Source: Flavobacteriaceae bacterium MAR_2010_72
Lineage (GTDB): Bacteria; Bacteroidota; Bacteroidia; Flavobacteriales; Flavobacteriaceae
DNA length: 64,000 bases
Direction: 5' to 3'
NCBI GenBank assembly: GCA_003550275.1
Contig: QXCW01000002.1
Coordinates: 2,182,001-2,246,000 of the forward strand
Shown here: one piece after another, positions 16,708 through 24,306 of the stretch
How the letters are laid out: every line of letters begins with the position of its first letter
How positions within the stretch are numbered: the stretch's first letter is position 1
Notes under the pieces: model-generated
Told to the model about the DNA's origin: nothing
What the model saw: only the letters and a program-made list of their open reading frames with translations
Databases searched by the model: none
Program-made: the position numbers and the translations under genes

Positions 16708-17253
16708 ATGAAAAAGTATAAAACCGTAGAGGCATCACGCATATCCATTTCAGAATTGATGCAGCCATCACATTCCAACTTTAATGGTAAAATTCACGGT
16801 GGTTATATTTTAAATCTCATGGATCAAATTGCGTTTGCCTGTGCTTCAAAACATTCTGAAAATTACTGTGTAACGGCTGCAGTTGATACGGTAAATTTTC
16901 GCAAGCCCATTGAAATTGGAGAACTTGTTACCATGAAGGCTTCCATAAACTATGTTGGAGGCACCTCTATGGTGGTTGGTATTCGAGTGGAATCCCAAAA
17001 TATCAGAACAGGAGAAGTCAAACACAGCAATTCATCCTACTTTACTATGGTTGCCAAAGATTCAGAAGGCAAATCGATTAAAGTTCCTGGGTTAATTTTA
17101 AATAGTGATATTCAAATCAAACGGTTTTTAAAGACCATAAAACGAATTGAATCTAAAAAAAATAGGCAGATTGAATTTGAAGGAAAAGAATTTTCTCGTG
17201 AAAATTATATTAGCATTTTAACTGAACACAATGTAAAACTGGAAACCAATTGA
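16708..17253 (+). CDS. Acyl-CoA thioesterase, hotdog fold (YciA-like)
   Basis: A 181-residue cytoplasmic protein with one hotdog domain: SHSNFNGKIHGGYILNLMDQIAFACA near residues 19-44 holds the helix and the catalytic Asp (in MDQ), followed by VTAAVDTVNFRKPIEIGELV and GGTSMVVGIRVE strands. It hydrolyses acyl-CoA to free acid and CoA. The tail after residue 135 is a charged extension seen in many flavobacterial members. It may buffer CoA pools during fatty-acid breakdown, for which the window has a full gene set, but it sits apart from that operon. Confidence 0.88.
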   Translation: MKKYKTVEASRISISELMQPSHSNFNGKIHGGYILNLMDQIAFACASKHSENYCVTAAVDTVNFRKPIEIGELVTMKASINYVGGTSMVVGIRVESQNIRTGEVKHSNSSYFTMVAKDSEGKSIKVPGLILNSDIQIKRFLKTIKRIESKKNRQIEFEGKEFSRENYISILTEHNVKLETN

Positions 17254-17274
17254 GTCTTTTGTTTCTATAAAATA

Positions 17275-17304
17275 AAAAACCATTAGCTACTACTGATGGT
17301 TTTT
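17275..17304 (+). terminator. Terminator after the rmuC-thioesterase unit
   Basis: A 12-bp stem (AAAAACCATTAG with CTGATGGTTTTT, one U-G wobble) and a 6-base loop ending in a T-run. The A-rich left arm could also serve the converging gene. Confidence 0.85.
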
Positions 17305-17325
17305 CTATATTAAAATAACTTTTGA

Positions 17326-17679
17326 TTATTGTTTAACAAACCGTTTGGTTTGGGTTGCCTTATCAGTTGAAATCTTAACTAAATAGACACCACTATTCCA
17401 TTTGGAAATATTTATAGAGGATTTCAAAGAATTCATTTCAACGTCATAAATTACTTTTCCCAACACATCAAAAACGGTAAGTTTTGCATTCTCAAATCCT
17501 GCAGGCAAATACACATTTAATGAGGAAGTTGCTGGATTAGGTGAAATAACAAAGTCTCTGTTGGCTTGTAAAAACAAAGTTTCAATTGAACCTGTAATTT
17601 TAGAATTTGTAGTCGAGCCAAAAGTACTTGAGATACCAAATACTAAAAGTGATAAAATTAAAAGTAGTTTTATTTTCAT
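17326..17679 (-). CDS. Short protein with T9SS type A sorting domain only
   Basis: A 117-residue protein: signal peptide (to about residue 22), a short linker, and a C-terminal type A sorting domain at about 43-117 (FVISPNPATSSLNVYLP, then LTVFDVLGKVIYDVEM, then WNSGVYLVKISTDKATQTKRFVKQ). In normal T9SS cargo this domain follows a large passenger and directs export through the outer membrane to the cell surface. Here almost no passenger exists. It could be a minimal surface peptide, a remnant of a larger gene, or a decoy. No frameshifted passenger remains upstream. Confidence 0.82.
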   Translation of the reverse strand: MKIKLLLILSLLVFGISSTFGSTTNSKITGSIETLFLQANRDFVISPNPATSSLNVYLPAGFENAKLTVFDVLGKVIYDVEMNSLKSSINISKWNSGVYLVKISTDKATQTKRFVKQ

Positions 17680-18030
17680 AAGCGTAGGTTTAGTCTTTAG
17701 CTAATTTAATGATTTTTAGCTAATAATGCCAAATCTCTTAACGAAAAATTATTAGTTTGAGAGCTTTCTATATACAAATTAAAATATTTTGAGTACTGCT
17801 CATTATGATGCTCCAAATGAAGTCATATAATCATTGAGTTATTAAACTTCTCAAATTAATTCGTGTGAATAAAATGTTGACACTTGAAGTAAAAAGCAAA
17901 TATAACAAGGTTAAGAACAGCACAATATGATTTTTTATAAGGATTTTTTGAGTCTAAATTGTTCTATTTATAAATAAAATACATTAACTTAATAATTGGT
18001 GATTAAAATAGAATTTTTAAATCGATAATT
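17680..18030. other. AT-rich intergenic region between divergent genes
   Basis: 351 bases without a convincing gene. A 10-base direct repeat, TTTAGCTAAT, occurs at 17696-17705 and 17715-17724 close to the start of the T9SS protein gene and could be a regulatory site. TAATTTTG at 18026-18033 fits the -7 consensus but overlaps the TTG start used for the next gene. Confidence 0.4.
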
Positions 18031-18939
18031 TTGACTACCCTTAAGACTATACTATACTTTTCGATATTCAATTACCCAGTAACAAAGGATCAAATCTTTG
18101 AATTTTCTACTTACGATGATTTAAGGATTATTGAAAAAGAAATTGATTTTCTAATGAGTAGAAAAATTATTTTCAAAATAAATGACTTCTATTTAAAGAC
18201 AAATTCGAATGATTTAGTAAAAAGGAGAATAAAAGCAAATAAGCGCGCAAAAACTATTATGCCAAAGGCTTTAAAAGTTAGTAAACTTATAGCCAGATTT
18301 CCTTTTGTAGAAGGTGTCGCACTTTCGGGCAGTTTATCTAAAGGAATTTTTCATAACAACGATGATGTTGACTTTTTCATTATAACATCAGCCAATAGGC
18401 TTTGGATTGCAAGAACTTTATTAATTCTGTATAAAAAAATATGCTTACTAAACTCAAAAAAATATTTCTGTATAAACTACTTTATAGGGATAGATGATCT
18501 TGAAATCGCGGAAAAAAATAAGTTTACTGCAATGGAAATTGCCACTCTTATGCCTACACAGGGAGAAATGGTTTTCAAAGAATTCATCAGACTAAATTAT
18601 TGGATAAAAAATTACTTTCCTAATAAGGAAATCGAAGAGAACTTTAGATTTGTGGCAAACATCCAAAAACCTATAATTACAAAGCTAATTGAAGCCTTAC
18701 TTAATAATAAGTTTGGTCATGTATTAGATGAATTTTTAAGGAAAATAACCTTACACAGATGGCGAACTAAATTCAAATTTCTACCAGAAAAAGACTTTAA
18801 AGTAGCCATGAAATCAACAAAAAACGTCTCAAAACATCACCCACAAAACTTCCAAAAAAAGGTCATAGAATCTTTAAATGAAAATTACTTTCAAGTAAAG
18901 AAAAAATATAAAATAACTTTAGAACCAGAACATGCTTGA
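18031..18939 (+). CDS. Nucleotidyltransferase-domain protein
   Basis: A 302-residue protein. Residues 1-70 look like a winged-helix-type domain (LKTILYFSIFNYPVTKDQI); the core is a pol-beta-type nucleotidyltransferase with GSLSKG at 100-105 and the acidic pair in DDVDFF at 111-116. The C-terminal part is basic and helical. No exact substrate can be assigned. Its stop codon overlaps the start of a radical SAM gene, and that gene overlaps a methyltransferase gene, so the three are likely one unit. The TTG start is chosen because the N-terminal strand seems conserved in the family; no other start lies before residue 42. AT content is higher than in neighbours. Confidence 0.75.
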   Translation: MTTLKTILYFSIFNYPVTKDQIFEFSTYDDLRIIEKEIDFLMSRKIIFKINDFYLKTNSNDLVKRRIKANKRAKTIMPKALKVSKLIARFPFVEGVALSGSLSKGIFHNNDDVDFFIITSANRLWIARTLLILYKKICLLNSKKYFCINYFIGIDDLEIAEKNKFTAMEIATLMPTQGEMVFKEFIRLNYWIKNYFPNKEIEENFRFVANIQKPIITKLIEALLNNKFGHVLDEFLRKITLHRWRTKFKFLPEKDFKVAMKSTKNVSKHHPQNFQKKVIESLNENYFQVKKKYKITLEPEHA

Positions 18940-20395
18940 CATTGTTTTTTCCCATTCTTATTATTATAAATTCGATCCAAAACAATGGAAGAATAAAACC
19001 CCGTACCCACCACTCGGAACCCTTTACGCTGCTTCATTTTTGAGAAAAAACAACTATACCGTTGGCGTATTTGACACTAATTTAATTAATGACCCAAAAA
19101 ATATTGAGACCTATCTAACGCAACATCAACCAAAGGTATTTGTAATTTATGATGACGGTTTTAATTATTTAACCAAAATGTGTTTGACTAAAATGCGTGA
19201 AGCTGCATTTGAAATGATAGGTATTGCTAAAAAATTTGGCTGCTACATTGCAGTCTCTAGTTCTGATGCTACAGACCATTACCAAAAGTATTTGGATGCA
19301 GGAGCTGATTTTATTATTCAGGGTGAAGGTGAAATAACACTTAAAGAATTAGCTGATTGCTTAACCAAAGGGCTTTCATTTTCTGATATTCAAGGCATAG
19401 TTTATAAAGATGATGAAGAAATTGTAATTAACCCAAAACGCCCAGTATTAAAAGATTTAGATATGCTACCACTACCTGCCTGGGATTTAGTCGATATTTC
19501 AGCTTATAGAGCAATTTGGAATTCGGGAGGGAAAGAATTTACGCTTAACATAGTGACGACTAGAGGTTGCCCATTTAAATGCAATTGGTGTGCAAAACCC
19601 ATTTATGGTAATCGGTACAACTCACATTCACCAGCTTATATTGCCAAGCATATTGAATTTTTAATTCAAAACTACGGTGTAAATCGATTTTGGATGTGTG
19701 ATGATATCTTTGGTTTAAAACCCAATTGGGTTCAAGAATTTAACGCAGAATTAAAAAAGAAATCTTTAGGCATTTCGTTTTATATACAAAGTCGAGTGGA
19801 TTTGCTATTAAAGGAGGACACGATAGACGCCTTATATGAAAGTGGACTGGAAGAAGTATGGGTAGGCGCCGAAAGTGGATCCCAATCCATTTTAGATGCC
19901 ATGGATAAAGGGACAACAGTTGACCAAATTTATAAAGCCACCAAACTTCTTAAGAAAAAAAATATTCGAGTGGCATTTTTCATCCAGTTTGGGTATTTAG
20001 GTGAAACCAAAACAGACATTGAAAAAACAATTGCTATGATCAAAGAACTCCAACCTGATAATCTAGGGGTTTCAATTTCGTACCCTCTTCCAGGGACAAA
20101 GTTCTATGAAAAGGTTAAGGCAGATTTAAAATATAAGGCAAATTGGGCAGATTCTGACGATCTTGATATGATGTTCGACGGCACCTATCATACAAGATAC
20201 TATAAAAAATTGCATCGCTATGTCCACAAAGAATATAGAAAGAGTCAAGCCATACTAAATTTTAAGAAAGCATTTATGGAGCCCTTTTCAATTAACAAGT
20301 CGCAAATACGATCGATGCTGCTTTTCTTTTATTATTTTCCTTCAGCTCTGTTAGATAGAATCCAGCTAAAAAACATGCAACACTCCCATGTCTAG
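18932..20395 (+). CDS. B12-binding domain radical SAM protein
   Basis: A 487-residue enzyme. The N-terminal 150 residues form a Rossmann-like B12-binding-type domain (PPLGTLYAASFLRKNNY, then GADFIIQGEGEITLKEL). The radical SAM core follows with TTRGCPFKCNWC, cysteines 213, 217 and 220 binding the 4Fe-4S cluster, and later GLEEVWVGAESGSQSILDAMDKG. The C-terminal 90 residues are family-specific. Such proteins methylate unactivated carbon or rearrange lipids and natural products. The substrate is unknown. It overlaps both flanking genes by 8 bases. It may depend on B12 taken up by the btu genes 8 kb upstream. Confidence 0.88.
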   Translation: MLDIVFSHSYYYKFDPKQWKNKTPYPPLGTLYAASFLRKNNYTVGVFDTNLINDPKNIETYLTQHQPKVFVIYDDGFNYLTKMCLTKMREAAFEMIGIAKKFGCYIAVSSSDATDHYQKYLDAGADFIIQGEGEITLKELADCLTKGLSFSDIQGIVYKDDEEIVINPKRPVLKDLDMLPLPAWDLVDISAYRAIWNSGGKEFTLNIVTTRGCPFKCNWCAKPIYGNRYNSHSPAYIAKHIEFLIQNYGVNRFWMCDDIFGLKPNWVQEFNAELKKKSLGISFYIQSRVDLLLKEDTIDALYESGLEEVWVGAESGSQSILDAMDKGTTVDQIYKATKLLKKKNIRVAFFIQFGYLGETKTDIEKTIAMIKELQPDNLGVSISYPLPGTKFYEKVKADLKYKANWADSDDLDMMFDGTYHTRYYKKLHRYVHKEYRKSQAILNFKKAFMEPFSINKSQIRSMLLFFYYFPSALLDRIQLKNMQHSHV

Positions 20396-21194
20396 ATTAG
20401 AAGAAAATGCCATAAATAAGGGGTTTTCAAAAATTTCTCATTACTATGAAGCCCTAGATAAAACATCCAGTTTAATTCATTGGATGAGAACGAGAGTAAG
20501 GACCCACATCACAAAAAATTTAACTGCCCAAAGTTCAATTCTTGAAATAAATTCTGGTTCAGGGATTGATGCTGTATATTTTACCAAAAAGGGTCATACC
20601 GTACATGCAATTGATCTTGCCGTAGGAATGATTGACCACGTAAAATCTAAAATTATTTCAGAAGGTTTGGAATCCAGGTTAAGCTGTGAAGTACTTTCCT
20701 TTGAGGAATTGGACAAACTATCACATAAAAAATATTCCTATCTTTTTTCAAATTTTGGCGGACTAAATTGTTGTTCCATAAAAACATTGGAAAAAGTTTT
20801 CAATTCGTTCCACCACATTTTGGATCCTCAAGCTGTCATTACATTGGTGATAATGCCAAAATTCTGCATCTGGGAATGTTTAAGACTGTTTAAAGGAAAC
20901 AAAAATGCCTTTAGACGACTAAAAAGAAATGGTGTAATGGCCAATATTGGAGGTGAAGAGGTGCGAGTTTATTATCATTCAGCCAAAAAAATCAAAGCAA
21001 TATTAGAACCTAACTTTACCGATTTCTACATTGAAAATATTGGCTTTATAGGTCCAACGGGGAATCAAGTTAATTTTCCTGAAAAGCATCCTATTTTATT
21101 TAACATTTTAAATAAGTTAGATAACATTTCCAATCAGATTCCTTTTTTAAAAGGCTACGGTGATTATTACATATTAAGTGCCCGAAAAAAATAG
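20388..21194 (+). CDS. Class I SAM-dependent methyltransferase
   Basis: A 268-residue enzyme with a Rossmann-type methyltransferase fold. Motif I is ILEINSGSGIDAVYF at about 51-65 (SAM-binding glycine loop), with acidic residue AIDLAVGMI at about 74-82. Later segments (SYLFSNFGGLNC, VITLVIMPKFCIWE) are the usual beta-strands near the active site. The last of three overlapping genes (nucleotidyltransferase, radical SAM, methyltransferase). It ends one base before the stop of the converging flippase gene. Substrate unknown. Confidence 0.85.
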   Translation: MSRLEENAINKGFSKISHYYEALDKTSSLIHWMRTRVRTHITKNLTAQSSILEINSGSGIDAVYFTKKGHTVHAIDLAVGMIDHVKSKIISEGLESRLSCEVLSFEELDKLSHKKYSYLFSNFGGLNCCSIKTLEKVFNSFHHILDPQAVITLVIMPKFCIWECLRLFKGNKNAFRRLKRNGVMANIGGEEVRVYYHSAKKIKAILEPNFTDFYIENIGFIGPTGNQVNFPEKHPILFNILNKLDNISNQIPFLKGYGDYYILSARKK

Positions 21195-21195
21195 A

Positions 21196-22434
21196 CTATC
21201 GCTTTGAGTTTAATGCTTCAGTCTGAACTCTTCTATACCAATAAAAGGCATAACATAAAACTATGGCGTATTCAGACACGACCAAACTTTGTGCAACGCC
21301 AATTATATTTTCATCAATCCAAATTAAAAGAAATCCAATAAAAAACACCAGTTGCACAATAGCAAAATATAAGATCACGTTCCATTTTTTCTTGTTCAAC
21401 ACGTAACTAAACAAAGGGATTATTAAAAAAAACAATGGAATAGATAAGGACATAATTTGTAAAGCAGAAGTTGCCAACTCACTAGGTTTAAAGTCGTTGA
21501 GAAAATAAACGATATGTGGACTTAAATACCAAAAGCAAACAATGAATAGAGCTGACAATATGAGCGTTGACATCAACACCTTAAGTGAGATAACTTTAAC
21601 TTTAATATCATTTTTATTGTACATCGGAAAGTAACTTACAAACAACATTCCCGAAATGCCCCTGATTGAGTTTATGACTTTTTCGGCGATAGCAAATAAG
21701 GCAACATAGGTATTTCCAAAAACATAACCAATAATGGGTAAAGTGGAATGAGGCTTTAAAAGAGAAACTATATTGACTAAAAATAGAGATCGCGTTTGCT
21801 TTAGAAACCGGATTAAATCAGAAAAAGATAAAAGTTGGAATTTAAAAAATCCGCTGTTTATTCTTTTTAGGTACCATAAAATGGCAACAATTTCTGAAAG
21901 CGCCAAAAAGGAATTAACGTAAATACTTTTGGTAGCAAAACTAATTAAAATTAAAAACAATAACTTGGAGCAGAACCCTATTTTGAACACAAAATGGTTA
22001 GTTTCCAATGCATTGCAAAACAGTGCTGGATTTATAATCTTTGGAATTAAAAGTGGTAAGCTTAATAACCAGAGCATAAAATAGTGCGGATAAAAAAAAT
22101 GAACTATGCCAATAGATAGGACTGCTAATAACAGCGACAATGATGTTCTTGTATACAGTACAACATTCCATAATTTTATGAAATAGGTCTGGTTTTCAGT
22201 GACCTTTTTAGAAACCGTAGGAATAAAATACACAAAGCTATAATTGGCAATTGATGCCATTCCAAAAATGAGTGCCTGCACCATAAATACCGCGCCAATC
22301 TCTTCAAGACCAAACTTGTGGATTAAAATTGGAAAGGTTATAAGCGAAAACGCATAACCTAAAGTATTGAAGAAAAACAACCATGAAAAATTGGTCATTA
22401 GACGATTAAAGCTTCTCTGATTAATTAAATGCAT
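21196..22434 (-). CDS. Oligosaccharide flippase, Wzx/MATE-type
   Basis: A 412-residue inner-membrane protein with about twelve hydrophobic helices and the Wzx-like opening NFSWLFFFNTLGYAFSLITFPILIHKFGLEEIGAVF. Members move lipid-linked oligosaccharides to the periplasmic side. It is downstream of a GT2 gene by 10 bases, in a three-gene unit with a nucleoside phosphorylase homologue. Polymerase and chain-length genes are absent, so this is not a complete O-antigen or capsule locus. Confidence 0.85.
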   Translation of the reverse strand: MHLINQRSFNRLMTNFSWLFFFNTLGYAFSLITFPILIHKFGLEEIGAVFMVQALIFGMASIANYSFVYFIPTVSKKVTENQTYFIKLWNVVLYTRTSLSLLLAVLSIGIVHFFYPHYFMLWLLSLPLLIPKIINPALFCNALETNHFVFKIGFCSKLLFLILISFATKSIYVNSFLALSEIVAILWYLKRINSGFFKFQLLSFSDLIRFLKQTRSLFLVNIVSLLKPHSTLPIIGYVFGNTYVALFAIAEKVINSIRGISGMLFVSYFPMYNKNDIKVKVISLKVLMSTLILSALFIVCFWYLSPHIVYFLNDFKPSELATSALQIMSLSIPLFFLIIPLFSYVLNKKKWNVILYFAIVQLVFFIGFLLIWIDENIIGVAQSLVVSEYAIVLCYAFYWYRRVQTEALNSKR

Positions 22435-22444
22435 CTACTTGAAA

Positions 22445-23494
22445 TCAACCTTTAAGTTGTTTTAAATATTTAAACTTTTTATTTTTTATAATATATAACA
22501 ATAAATAGGGTATTCTCCATCCAAGCGACCTTGGAGAACTCAATAGTATCAACAAAAGTTGGTTTTTAATAGGCAATTTTATTTGCATTTTAGCTGCTGC
22601 AGCCTTTACTTCTCCTATTGCTTGTAAATATGATTTCCTGATATTTGACTGATTAGGTCTTCTCAATTTCCTTTTGTCAATACTGTATAGAATAAAAGTG
22701 TCGAGCAATGCTCTGTACTGATTCTTGAATATAAGCTCCATTATTTTTTGTTGCTCTTTAAAGGACAGGACATATTCTTTCACGAGATCCAATTGTAAGA
22801 AAAAAGCCTTGTTAAGGTCGAGTATCCGTTTATCGGAAATAGTCCGTCGTGTAATGGATTCACTTCGAGAGTGGATTTTCAACAAGGGCTTATCTATAAA
22901 CCCTACACGCCGCGAGTTAAAAAGAAATTCCAATAAAAACGGGTTGTCTTCAAACCAAATTTTTTCAGGAAACCGATATTTTTTTACAATCGCTGTCTTA
23001 TATAACTTTCCCCATGCTGTTGGAACGATCTTATTATTATAAATGGCTTTTACACATTCCATGGCATTTTGGATTCTAGGCATTTCAATCCAACCCGAAA
23101 CTTTTAACAGTCTTTTACTGTCATCAAAAAGTTCAAATTTAGCAACAACCAAATCACATTGATCATCAATAATCTGCTTTACACAATTGTCCAGCATATC
23201 GGGATATAATTCATCGTCAGCATCCAAAAATGTGATATAGGAACCATTAGCCAAACTAACTCCTTTATTTCTAGCTGCACCCAAACTTTCATTTGGAGAA
23301 TTTATAATTTTTACATTGGAATAGCGATTACAGTATTCATCGGCGATTTGTTTAGAACCATCTGTCGAACCATCATTTACCAAAATGATTTCTGTACAAG
23401 GATAATTTTGGTTTATGACTGAATTCATGGCTCGTGAAAGATAAGCTTCCTCGTTATAAAATGGAATAATGATGCTTACCAATGGCTGCTGCAT
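22445..23494 (-). CDS. Glycosyltransferase family 2
   Basis: A 349-residue GT-A enzyme. It opens with PLVSIIIPFYNEEAYL and has the donor-binding acidic segment LVNDGSTDGS at about 37-46 and the metal-binding DADDE near 90-94. The C-terminal third is basic and hydrophobic and may sit on the membrane. It probably extends the glycan exported by the adjacent flippase. Acceptor and sugar are unknown. Confidence 0.9.
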   Translation of the reverse strand: MQQPLVSIIIPFYNEEAYLSRAMNSVINQNYPCTEIILVNDGSTDGSKQIADEYCNRYSNVKIINSPNESLGAARNKGVSLANGSYITFLDADDELYPDMLDNCVKQIIDDQCDLVVAKFELFDDSKRLLKVSGWIEMPRIQNAMECVKAIYNNKIVPTAWGKLYKTAIVKKYRFPEKIWFEDNPFLLEFLFNSRRVGFIDKPLLKIHSRSESITRRTISDKRILDLNKAFFLQLDLVKEYVLSFKEQQKIMELIFKNQYRALLDTFILYSIDKRKLRRPNQSNIRKSYLQAIGEVKAAAAKMQIKLPIKNQLLLILLSSPRSLGWRIPYLLLYIIKNKKFKYLKQLKG

Positions 23495-23497
23495 AAG

Positions 23498-24241
23498 TCA
23501 AGACTTTATAATTTTTGACACCAGATCCTGTTGTGACTTTAAAATCAAACTCATGTCTTTAGGTGACTCCCATGCATCAGAGTTCAATCGATCTGCACCC
23601 AGCAATATTGAAATTGATGGCAAATAATAAAATTGGGAAAACGCATAAAGAGCGGCACTTTCCATATCAACCAAACTACATGATTGGGAGGTGTAATAAT
23701 CAACCAATTCCTGTGTTTCCCTAAATGGGCAATCTGTACTCCAAGCTATTCTTCCACTTAAATCACACTTAAGTTTTAGTTTTTCATTCCACTTATGATC
23801 AAGAGCATCTATGCTTTCACCTTCAGAATAATAAAATGATGCACCACATGAAGAAAAAGCTTTTGAAATTAGGTATGCCTCATTCTCCTTAACCGAATTA
23901 TCCAATAAACCCGCAACGCCTATGAAAATAAATTGCTTAACTCCCAATGCTCTAAGTTCTTCCAAAAGGATAAGCATTGCTGGTGAACCTGAACCAAATT
24001 CAGAACACAGTAAATACTTTGAATTGTAACGATAGTGAAAACCAACGATTCCTTTGATTCGTTTTGTAAATAGCGAAACAACTTTTGAGAAGACATTCTT
24101 TTTGATTGAAATAATGGCCGTTGAGGGAAGGGAATCAAAGTTGTAAACCTTGTTCCTTCTCTTCCATAACACCAAATCTTCAGATTTTAAGATAGATTTC
24201 TCGTTATAAAATCTTGACTTTTTTTCAGCAAAAAATACCAT
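23498..24241 (-). CDS. Nucleoside phosphorylase-superfamily protein
   Basis: A 247-residue protein related to the purine/uridine phosphorylase fold. Recognisable pieces are the phosphate loop-like EFGSGSP at 81-87, the core strand FIFIGVAGLLDN at 105-115, the base-binding VDMESAALYAF at 191-201, and LLGADRLNSDAW near 213-224. Typical enzymes split nucleosides with phosphate to a base and sugar 1-phosphate. It is the first gene of a unit with a GT2 and a flippase, an unusual setting. The first 60 residues differ from standard phosphorylases, so the substrate may not be a normal nucleoside. Confidence 0.72.
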   Translation of the reverse strand: MVFFAEKKSRFYNEKSILKSEDLVLWKRRNKVYNFDSLPSTAIISIKKNVFSKVVSLFTKRIKGIVGFHYRYNSKYLLCSEFGSGSPAMLILLEELRALGVKQFIFIGVAGLLDNSVKENEAYLISKAFSSCGASFYYSEGESIDALDHKWNEKLKLKCDLSGRIAWSTDCPFRETQELVDYYTSQSCSLVDMESAALYAFSQFYYLPSISILLGADRLNSDAWESPKDMSLILKSQQDLVSKIIKS

Positions 24242-24306
24242 GACCTAATTTCAATCTCTAGTAAAATTAGGATAAAAAGTGTTGAATTCGTGGTGTTTGG
24301 CAAATT

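Noticed and set aside
24244-24271. Hairpin CCTAATTT/AAATTAGG after carB
   Set aside because: No T-run on either strand, so not a terminator; too AT-rich to call an operator without conservation data.
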